Shown in pieces: positions 42,492 to 51,800 of a stretch of DNA of 64,000 bases (positions are counted from its first letter, which is position 1; the number at the start of each line of letters is the position of its first letter). Both the position numbers and the translations under genes were made by a program. The notes below the pieces were generated by a model. That model had not been told where the DNA came from. It did no database searches and saw only the letters and a program-made list of their open reading frames with translations. This DNA is from Oscillospiraceae bacterium (GTDB lineage Bacteria > Bacillota > Clostridia > Oscillospirales > Acutalibacteraceae): positions 57,076-121,075 of the forward strand of contig CACYHA010000013.1 in the NCBI GenBank assembly GCA_902774035.1, written 5' to 3'.

Positions 42492-43642
42492 GCGCTCTCT
42501 CCTTTCAGTTCATTGAGGATTTTTTGCGTTTGCGCGTTGTAGTATTCGGCGCGGGCCAGCTCGGTGATATCCTGCAGCGTGAGCGCCTCCCATTCGATCC
42601 GCACGTCGCTGCCGTAGCCTTCCAGACGCAGAAACACCTGAAAGATGCGGCGCAGCGTCGGATCCAGCAAACGGCGGTAAAAGTCGATCTCGCTGGTGAG
42701 GATGTCGGCCTGCTGGGCGCTCATGCGCTCGGTGGAAGACCAGTTCAGCCCCAGCAGGAAGGGCGGCACGCCGAGCTTTGCAACGATCTGTTCCAGAAGC
42801 TGGCGCACCGGCACCTGGCTGTCGGGGATCTGGTTGTCGGCGCCGATGGCGCGGATGGAAACGTCGCCTACGGCAACAAAGTCTTTCACGGTGCCGCCGG
42901 TCTGCATGGCGTTTTTCCACTGCGCGGCGACCTGCTCCGCCCGCTCTTTGGCGTAGGCCTTGTCCAGCGCGTCGTTCTGCGGCTTGTATGTCACGGCGTA
43001 ACGCACGTTGCCCAAACGGTCCCAGTTGATGCCGATGGTATTGTAGATCTTCAGCAAAATTTCGCACACAAAGGGCAGACCCTTGAGCAGCGAGGTGCCG
43101 TAGACACTGCCCGGCGCGGGATTCAGCACGCTTTTGAGAATGAGCGCGGGATAGGGGACGGGTGTGAGCTTGCCGCCGGCGCCCTGTGTGCAGACCGTCA
43201 CATCCAGCGGGTTTTCTCCGACGCAAAGCGCAACGTCACGCAGGTCGGCGTTGTAAAGGTGGGTCAGTCGGCCGCCGGTCAGCGCCATTTCGCCCACGGC
43301 GGTGCCGTAGGTCAGAAGCTGGTCGAAGAAGGTGCGCACAAAGGCGTGGATGCCGGTCTGCATCCCGCCGACACGCACCTCGTCCATGAAGCGGCGGGCG
43401 GCTGCTTCGGCGCGTTCGTCGCTGCAGCAGACCGTGAAGTTGCCGAGCAGACGTTCGATCTTATCCAGCGCCGCGTCAATGATGGGGATCCCTTCGCGCA
43501 AACTGCGATACAGCTCCAGCTCGGCCTGCCTGCCCGGGCAACAGCCCTGCAGGGCGGCGAACGGATGGCAGTGGTTCACGCTTTGCGGCACCGCCACGGC
43601 TTCCACGCCGGAGGGTGTCGCTTCTTTCTTTTTCTTTGACAA
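42488..43642 (-). CDS. Phage-like portal protein
   Basis: A 384-aa protein. TTG 43642 is chosen as start because AAAGGAG lies 7 bp before it; the frame upstream runs into a hairpin element. The N-terminus is basic (LSKKKKEATPSG). DQLLTYGTAVGEMALTGGRL, PVPYPALILKSVLNPAPGSV and PPFLLGLNWSSTERMSAQQA (the helix that lines the portal channel and the loop after it) are typical of phage portals. The C-terminal region is helical (ALTLQDITELARAEYYNAQT). A 183-bp gap holding a compound hairpin element separates it from terL. Confidence 0.87.
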   Translation of the reverse strand: MSKKKKEATPSGVEAVAVPQSVNHCHPFAALQGCCPGRQAELELYRSLREGIPIIDAALDKIERLLGNFTVCCSDERAEAAARRFMDEVRVGGMQTGIHAFVRTFFDQLLTYGTAVGEMALTGGRLTHLYNADLRDVALCVGENPLDVTVCTQGAGGKLTPVPYPALILKSVLNPAPGSVYGTSLLKGLPFVCEILLKIYNTIGINWDRLGNVRYAVTYKPQNDALDKAYAKERAEQVAAQWKNAMQTGGTVKDFVAVGDVSIRAIGADNQIPDSQVPVRQLLEQIVAKLGVPPFLLGLNWSSTERMSAQQADILTSEIDFYRRLLDPTLRRIFQVFLRLEGYGSDVRIEWEALTLQDITELARAEYYNAQTQKILNELKGESA

Positions 43643-43694
43643 GTGGATACTCCTTTCTTTTGACAGGGTTGGGAGGACTTTTTCGGGTGTTGTT

Positions 43695-43812
43695 GCGGCG
43701 GGACGAACCGTGCGAAGCACGGTTCCGCAGACGCGCAGGAAGGTGTTTTGTTTTTATTGGGAGGTGTTTTTCGCGCGCCTGCACGCGCGGCTGCGCCGCG
43801 CGGTCCCGCCGC
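43695..43812. repeat. Compound hairpin element C inside the capsid operon
   Basis: The outer stem GCGGCGGGAC (43695-43704)/GTCCCGCCGC (43803-43812) is identical to that of element B. It encloses hairpins 43705-43725 (9-bp arms, loop GAA) and 43784-43802 (8-bp arms, loop TGC). The element lies between terL and the portal gene and could attenuate transcription. Confidence 0.8.
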
Positions 43813-43825
43813 CTGATCCGCCCGT

Positions 43826-45082
43826 TCATCGTTCTGCCGCGATCGCAAAGAACGGATCCTCCGGCTGCGAAAGCACGGTCGCGACAAAATAGCGCAGATC
43901 GTCCATGGCGTGATCGTGCTCCTTTTTGACCCGGTCGCCGGAAGCGCTCTCGTCCCATTGATAGAGCGAAAACTCGCGCAGGGTGTTGCTGCAGGCGGGG
44001 GAGATGCAAACGAGCCCCTGGCGCAGCGCCTCCTGCGTTTTTCGAATGCCGTCGAGCACGTCGTTGCGCGCCTTTTGGACACGGAATCGCCCGTGGCGGC
44101 GGATGCATTCCGCGAAGGATGCGGCGGACGGGTCGATGATCACGGCGGCGATGCTGCGGCCGGCGGCGAGGGCTTCGAGATCGGCGTAGTATTCCTCGTC
44201 GGTCTTCTGCTTTCCCGCTTTGCGCGCGTCAAAGTAAAACTCGCGTTCGCGGTACCAGACCGTTCCGTGCAGACCCCACAGCCCGATCGACGTCGGGTTG
44301 ACGGTGCCGTAATCGCAGGAGAGATAGCTGCAGCTTGCGCTCGTGGCGGGAACCTCTTTGGTGTAATCGCCGTTTGCCGCTTCGGGGTAGACCAGTCCTC
44401 CGGCCGCGACCCAGTTGCCGAGCACGAACCGCTCATAGAACGCGCCGGAGTAGAGCGAGGCATAGCGTTCGATCACGCGCGGAGAGAGCGCCGGGTTGTC
44501 CTCCATGCGGAAATGCAGATGCAGCACATGCTTTTCTTCGGCCTTCTGGATCCATTCGGTGTAGAACCAGTGCAGGGGGTGCTCCGGGTTGCAGTTGAAC
44601 CAGAATTTTGCGCCCTCCGGCGAACAGCGGGCCAGCGCCTGTTCCACGAACGAGCGCGGCATGAGCGCCACCTCGTCGAACAAAACGCCGTGCAGGGTCA
44701 TGCCCTGGATCAGCGCGGCGGAGGATTCGTCCCGCCCGCCGAAGAGATAGAACCGGTTGTTTCTGCCGCCGAAGGAGATGTCGACGAAGCTGCGTGAGAG
44801 CACGTCGCGGCAATCGAATCCCAGCGCACGCAGGTTTTCCAAAAGGCCGGTGACGATGTTCCGCCGCAGGGAGGTCACGGTTTTTCCGCAAAGGGCGAAG
44901 GCGGCGCCGTCAAAACGATAGAACGCCCAGGCGACAAAGGACAGAGACATGCAGGTCGTTTTGCCCGATCTGACAGCCCCGTCGCAGATCAGGCCGTCCA
45001 GAGCGCTTGTGGGCGCTCTGTCGTGCCACCAGGTCAGCACCTTGCGCTGCTTCTCGGAAAAGGACGTGAACTCAAGCGCCAT
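43826..45082 (-). CDS. Phage-like terminase large subunit
   Basis: A 418-aa packaging motor. GAVRSGKT (about 35-42) is Walker A and GVLFDEVAL the Walker B with catalytic Glu. The RNase H-like nuclease has acidic residues at LSCDYGTVNPTSIGLWGLHG, VIIDPSAASFAECIRRHG and HAMDDLRYFV. All motor and nuclease motifs are intact, so the gene does not look decayed. The start ATG 45082 overlaps the small-terminase gene by 11 bp. Confidence 0.93.
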   Translation of the reverse strand: MALEFTSFSEKQRKVLTWWHDRAPTSALDGLICDGAVRSGKTTCMSLSFVAWAFYRFDGAAFALCGKTVTSLRRNIVTGLLENLRALGFDCRDVLSRSFVDISFGGRNNRFYLFGGRDESSAALIQGMTLHGVLFDEVALMPRSFVEQALARCSPEGAKFWFNCNPEHPLHWFYTEWIQKAEEKHVLHLHFRMEDNPALSPRVIERYASLYSGAFYERFVLGNWVAAGGLVYPEAANGDYTKEVPATSASCSYLSCDYGTVNPTSIGLWGLHGTVWYREREFYFDARKAGKQKTDEEYYADLEALAAGRSIAAVIIDPSAASFAECIRRHGRFRVQKARNDVLDGIRKTQEALRQGLVCISPACSNTLREFSLYQWDESASGDRVKKEHDHAMDDLRYFVATVLSQPEDPFFAIAAER

Positions 45083-45551
45083 CGCTGTTGCGCTCCGTTC
45101 GTTCCGCCGCCCCGCCCAGCGCGGCAAAAAACGCGGCCGTTCGCTCGTCCGGCGTGCGCCCCGCCATCTGCTCCAGCCGTTCGAGGGCCTTGAGCCGGTC
45201 AAAGAATTTGATCTCCAGCCCGCCGCCCTTCGGCCTTTTCAGCTCCGAGACGAGGAAGAGATCCAGCGCCTCCGGGTCGGGCAGTGCGTCGTCGCTTTGC
45301 AGCAGCCGCACCGCGTCGCTCACACAGCCGAAGGCCAGCCGCCGGTAGCCGGCCAGCACTTCGGCCCGACATTCGGCGGTTTCCCTGTCGAGCTTTTCGA
45401 TGCAGCGCTGCACATCCTTGCGCCGCAGCAGCCGCAGCCCCGCGCGTTCCGGGTTCCGGTAGCCGCATTTTGCAGCCGCCTCCCGCCCGGAACGGCAAAG
45501 CCGGTAGTAGGCGCAGAACAGCGCTTCTCTGTCCGAAAGTTCTTTTGCCAA
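45072..45551 (-). CDS. Phage-like terminase small subunit
   Basis: A 159-aa protein starting at TTG 45551 (AAAGG upstream; a TGA lies in frame just before). The N-terminus LSDREALFCAYYRLCRSGRE is the helix-turn-helix region of small terminases (LTxKQxxFxxxYxxxxNxxxA), followed by KDVQRCIEKL and a helical oligomerisation core. It recognises the packaging site and hands DNA to TerL. It is the first gene of the cassette. No lysogeny, replication or integrase gene lies upstream; the neighbour is divergent and unrelated. Confidence 0.85.
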   Translation of the reverse strand: MAKELSDREALFCAYYRLCRSGREAAAKCGYRNPERAGLRLLRRKDVQRCIEKLDRETAECRAEVLAGYRRLAFGCVSDAVRLLQSDDALPDPEALDLFLVSELKRPKGGGLEIKFFDRLKALERLEQMAGRTPDERTAAFFAALGGAAERTERNSDGA

Positions 45552-45785
45552 TGGTCATCATCCTTTCTGCGTTTGGCATGGTGGAAAAAAGTCCTCCCAT
45601 AATAAGGCCGGAAACGCGATTTTGTCGCGCAAAACACGCGACAAACGGCAATTTCTTAATAATTTTTAATAAAATCGAGACACGAAAAACAAGGTTCCAA
45701 ACGGAAGAATCAGACGCAGCGCGACTTTTGCCGACGAAGCAGCAATTTTCACAAAAAAGCGTTGGAAACTTTGGCTTGCAGGGGC

Positions 45786-45815
45786 TTGCAAAGCTTGCGC
45801 AAAATGTGTTAAAAT
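45786..45815 (+). promoter_or_regulatory. Promoter of the 2371-aa protein gene
   Basis: TTGCAA (45786-45791), 18-bp spacer ending TGT, TAAAAT (45810-45815). The rest of the 302-bp gap 45552-45853 shows no gene. Confidence 0.55.
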
Positions 45816-45853
45816 GATAATGACTAAAAATCTCTGAGAAAGGGGATATTTTC

Positions 45854-48800
45854 GTGAATACAAAAACAAAATCCAATCTCAAACGCACCCTTGCCGTCTT
45901 TTTGACGCTGCTGATGCTCATGACTTCATGGGTGTTCGTCGCGCCGTCTGCGGCGGCGGAAGGGGAGCCGACATTGGTGGGGCGGTATTTCTCCACCGAC
46001 AATATCTGGTTTGACGCTTCAAAAGGCGAAAACGGCGTGCAGTGGCAGTTCGGCGACTATCCGGCATACAGTTCAAAGCTCGGCATGACCTACTTTAACG
46101 GTATGTATGTGCGTCTGGATCATGCCAACCAGTTTTCTGGGGTTAACCGCGACACCGGTTTGACTTTTGCGTTTAATTATCGTCCGAATTTTACCGGCGA
46201 TCACCGTCACATTCTTTCCCTTGGTCAGAATGCTTACGGCGGAAGTCCGAAAAATCACCTCTATATTTCCGGTACAACGTCTTGGAACAGTGAAGGTGCA
46301 TTTCCGCAGGTTGGTTGGGTCGATGGTACAGGAACAGACGGAACCGAACTGATCAAAGCGCACCCTGTGGGTGTGACGCCGGAGCTCGGAAAGGAGTATA
46401 ACATCGTAATTACCATCGGCAAGGATGACGGCGTGACCTTCTATGTGGACGGTGAAAAGAAAACGACTGCCTACACGGGAAGCAACAAGGATGACCAGAT
46501 AGGCAATATTTGCTCATTTCTGGATGAAGTGAGCACTTACGGAGAAAACTACATCGGCTGCTCCCGCTGGACAAGCGACGCAAAACTTGAAGGCTATTTG
46601 AGCGACGTGCGCATTTATGCCGGTGCAATGACCGAAGAACAGGTCTATCCCATGATCTCCGATATGGTTGGCACGATCAACCTGACCGCGCCCGTCTTCA
46701 GTGCAGTTGCTTACCACACGGTCAACGAAGCGACCGGCGCTTACAGCAACCTTGTTTATGCGCCGTACGACGATACTGCATTTACCGGTGGCGATACCGA
46801 TGGGTATAAAGAGGTCGGCGCAATGCTCTTCAAAGTGATTACACCGCGCAAAATTGTCATGGCCTATGACGGTGTGAATGATGTTTATTCTCCGATCGAG
46901 CTTGAGACAAAGAAACACGACAAGGCAGCTGTCAGCAATCAAAGGTTAAAATATGTTGCTTCAGACACAGCCAGGTTGCCTTTGGCGCAGTATTGGTACG
47001 GTTATCAGAACGGCGGCGGAGATAATTATAAGATTTGGGCCGGTCCGCAAACCGGAAACTGGTTCTCTCAAGTTGCCGACGGCGCTTGGGATCTTGGACA
47101 GGATAATACTAATACACCCAGATTTTGGTGGAACAAACTGCAGTACACCGGTTCCGGCGATACAATTGCATATTATGAACAGTATCAGAACATCACGTTT
47201 TCCGCCTGTTCACCTTATGAAAACTGGGGCAACCACGAACCGGTTGATACATTGAATTCTGAATCCAATTACTATGTTCTCAACTACGCCCCGGTTTATA
47301 GTGTCCTTTCCGCTGCGAGCACCTTCAACAGTACCGAGCTCAGCACCAATGCGTGGAAGTACACTGACCAGTCTCTTGCAAAGGCAAGACTTGCCATGCG
47401 CCGCCTGACGCTGTGCAACCCGAACCTGTATGATTACAACGACGCTTCCGCCGGTAGAGGCGTAGACGCTTCTGTCAAACTCAGCGCTGCAGCCATCAAG
47501 CAGGCGATTGCGAATTACAACGCGATCAACCTCATCAAAAAGACCGGCACGGTCTATTGGAATAACTGGAACGGCAACAACCTCGAGACCGATCCTGCCG
47601 TGAATTACGGCGACGTTCCGACCTATGACGGCGCGCAACCGCAGAGAACCGCGGGCAAGGATTACTATTATACCTTTAACGAGTGGACGCCGACACCCAC
47701 AGCGGTGACCGAGGAAGAGACCACCTATACGGCGGATTTTGACGCCCACGAGCAGTCCTACACCGCGACCGTCACCGACGACGGCTCCATCGGCAACCTC
47801 GTTTCCGGTGTGACCGTCACCTACGATACAGACTACACCTTCACGCCCGAAATGGCGGTCGGCAAGAGCCTCATGAAGGTTGACACTGCAACAGTAACCA
47901 TCGACGGCGCTTCCGCGACGGCGGGCACGGATTACTCTCTCGACGCCGAGACCGGCGCAGTGACCGTCTTCGGCGCAAAGATCCTCGGCGACGTCACGAT
48001 CGCTTACACCACCGTGCCGAAGACCTTCTCCGTGACGGTGAACGGCGCGAACCTCCAGCAGCCTTCCGGCGGCTATGCCGACGCGACGGCCTACGTCGCC
48101 TACGAAGCGCGCCTGACCCCCGCCGCGAACCACAAGATCACCGGCATCTCCTCCGTGACCGTGAACGGCGCGAACTTCACCTCTTTCGGCTACAATGCGG
48201 GCACGAAGACCGTGACCATCCCCGCCGCGAACGTGACCGGCGACATCGTGATCAATGTCACGACCGCTGCGGAAAGCTACGATCTGACCTTCGGCGGCGA
48301 GGTTTCCAACGAAGGCGTTGAAAACGGCGTCACCTACGGCGAAAACTGTGTCCAGACTTTGACGGCGCTTCCCGGCTATTACATCAACGGCGTGAGCGTG
48401 AAGATCGGCGCCAACGACTACCCCGACTTCTCCCTGTCCTCCAACGTTTTCCCGGCGCAGAGCGTGACCGTGACCGTTCCCGGCGCAGACATCACCGACG
48501 ATGTGAAAATCATCGCCGACACCGGCAACTCCTATGCGGTTGCCATCTCCGGCACGAATGTTGCTGCCGCCACCGACACCGCATATTACAGCACCGAGGA
48601 CGATTACACCTCGGTCGCCATCACGGCTGATACGCATTACCACATCACCGGCATCCAGAGCGTGACCGTCGGCGGCGCAGCCACCGCCTATACGTTTGAT
48701 GCCGACGCAAAGACCGTGACCATCTCCGGCACGGCCATCACCGGCGCGGTGGAGATCGTTGCCACTGCCGCCATCGACACCTACACCGTCACCTTCAAGA

Positions 48801-51800
48801 ACGGCAGCACCGTCCTCGGCACACCGCTGACCCTCGGCTGGGATTCCCCCGTGGCGTACAGCGGCGCGGAGCCGACCAGGGACAGCACCGCGCAGTACAG
48901 CTACGCGTTTAACGGCTGGACGGTGGAGGGCACCGAAACCTTCATCGGCAAAGACGACCCGCTGCCCAACGCCACGGCGGATGTGACCTATGTCGCGTCC
49001 TTTGCGTCCACCGTGCGTTCCTACACCGTCACCTTCAAGAACGGCGACACCGTGCTCGGCACACCGCAGACCCTTACCTACGGTTCCCCCGTGGCGTACA
49101 GCGGCGCAGAGCCGACCAAGGCGGCCGACGCCCAGTACACCTACACCTTTGACGGCTGGAACGACGGCACGAACGATTACGGCAAAGACGACACGCTGCC
49201 GACCGTTTCCGGCACCGTGACCTACACGGCGAAGTTTGCGCCGACCCTGAACAAATACAAGATCACCTTCCTTGCCGAAGACGGCGTGACCGTGCTCAAG
49301 GTCAGCGCGGACGACCCGAACGATTACCGTGAATATGACTACGGCACTGCCGCGGCGAACATCGCTGTGCCCACCGTGCCCGAAAAGGCTGCCACGGCGC
49401 AGTACACCTACACCTTCGGCGGCTGGGATCCCGCCCTTGCCGACGTGGCGGATGACGCGACCTACACTGTGACCTACACGGCGAACCTTCGCTCCTACAC
49501 CGTCACCTTCAAGAACGGCGAGACCGTTCTTGGCACACCGCAGACCCTTGCCTACGGTTCTCCCGTGGCCTACAGCGGCGCAGAGCCGACCAAGGCGGCC
49601 GACGCCCGGTACACCTACACCTTCAGCGGCTGGAACGACGGAACGACCGATTACGGCAAGAACGACACGCTGCCGACCGTTTCCGGCACCGTGACCTACA
49701 CGGCAACCTACACGGAAACCCCGCAGACCTATACCGCATCTGTCATTGGCGCCAACATCACGGCCGTCAACAATACCGCCACCTACGGCACGCCCTATGA
49801 AGCGGCGATCACCGCCGCGTCCGGCTACCATGTCCACGGCCTCGAATACGTGAAGGTCGGCGACACGACGCTGGCGGAAGGCGACTACACCTTCGTGAAC
49901 GGCACGGTGACCATCCCCGGCGCCGCAGTTCTCGGCAACATCGAGATCAAGGCGGTCGCCGCGATGAACGCCTACACCATCACCTGGGTGCTCCACGGTG
50001 CCAGCGTTGAAACCTCGGCCGAAGACGGCGAAGTTCCGTCTTACACCGTCGCGCCCTACACCGAGAACGGCCACGTCTACAAGTTCTCCGCATGGGATAC
50101 CACGCCTGTTGCCGCCACCGGCAACGCTACCTACACGGCGAACTATGCGCTCGACAAAGACGACGAAGCGAACGTCCACGACTGGCTGTCCGCAACCTAT
50201 GTTCCCACCGAGGCCGACGGCGTCATCTCCAAGGTGACCGCCAGCAAGACCTGCGACTTCTGCGGCAAGATCCTCACCGAGGAAGCCACCGTGGGCAACG
50301 GCCTGACGAGCGTAGTTACAAAGGAAGCGACCTGCAAGGCCGCGGGCGAAACCACTTATACCGCGACGTTCAGCGACGCGTTTGCAACGCAGACCTATGT
50401 CCGCGCGAACATCGCGATCGACGAAAATGCCCATACCTACGATTATACAAACATCACCTACGCCTGGGCTGAAAAGGAAGGCGGCTACGATTACGTCGCG
50501 ACGATCCCCTGCGCAAACGACGAATCCCATACTCCGCTGACCGTGAACGCGACGGTGGAAGTCACGTCCGTGACGGCCGATTGCTCCACCAAGGCGAGCA
50601 CGACCTACACCGCCACCTTCGAAGACGCGCGTCTGACCGGCGACGTCAAGACCGTTGAGGGCGACTTTGACCTGACGAAACACACCTACAACAACGCCGA
50701 CGCCTCCTTCGCCTGGGTGAAGCCGGAAGGCCAGGATTGGCAATACATTGCAACGATCCCCTGCGCCAAGAATTCCGAACATGACGCGAAGGTTGTGGTG
50801 GCGAATGTCACCGTCAGCACCGCCGACGCGAACTGCACGACCCCGGGCGACACGACCTATACCGCCACGGGCTTCCCGGCGGAAAGCGGCCTGAGCCTGC
50901 CGGCGGGCTATGAAAACAAAGTGGTCAGCGGCGAAACGAACGGCAACCACGACTGGAATTACAACGACCCGATTATCACCGCTCCCGTCAAGGATGGCGA
51001 GGTCTGGGGCGACGGCTCCGTGGTCTACGCCTGCACCCGCAACGCCGAGCACAAGACCGAGGCGCTGGCGGTTGCCAGAGCGAATTACGGCGCCTATGAC
51101 GCCGAGATCGAAAAAGTGGAAGGCTTCCTTTCCGGCAACGATCTGAACGGCACCGTGCGCGCAGCGCTGCAGTCGATCCTCGACACGCCGCTGCAGCAGA
51201 ATCTTGTGACGCTCAAGGACGGCGTGAACTACGACGGCCACACGGCCTTCGATCAGCAGTCCACTGTGGACGCAGCGGTCGCGAATATGCGCCTTGCGCT
51301 CGCCGATGTGCTCGACGAATACGCAACGCCGGACGGCGAGGGCGGCTACACCTTCAACGAAAATGCGCTGCAGACCTATTCCGTCGTCTTCACCGATAAC
51401 CTCGGCGGCTCTGACACGGTGGAACAGCCCGCAGGCAAGGATTGGTACATTGTCAAAGAGGGCTACAAGCTCGTCGGCATCACCGCCGAGCACGGAACGG
51501 CTGATCTCGCCAACGCGAAGTACACCTTCACCAACAGCGCGGACACCGTTACGCTGACCTTCGCGGTGGATGTGGACGCGGTTCTTGCCGCAGCCGGCAT
51601 CATCGTTGAAAACCAGACCAACTACGACAACAACGAGGGCTTCCTCGACCGCCTGCAGGCTGCCTACGGCGAACTGACTTCGATCCAGAACGATCCCGAA
51701 CAGAACGCCAGAGCGGCCGAGCTCAAGCAGACCTTGCTTGATTTGATCGACGAGAGCCACGACCACAAGAAGGACGGCGCTTCCTGCACCGTGACCTTCA

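Noticed and set aside
45320-45817. Several open frames on both strands around the small-terminase start
   Set aside because: They overlap terS out of frame or run into the AT-rich promoter region. None has a ribosome binding site or recognisable sequence.
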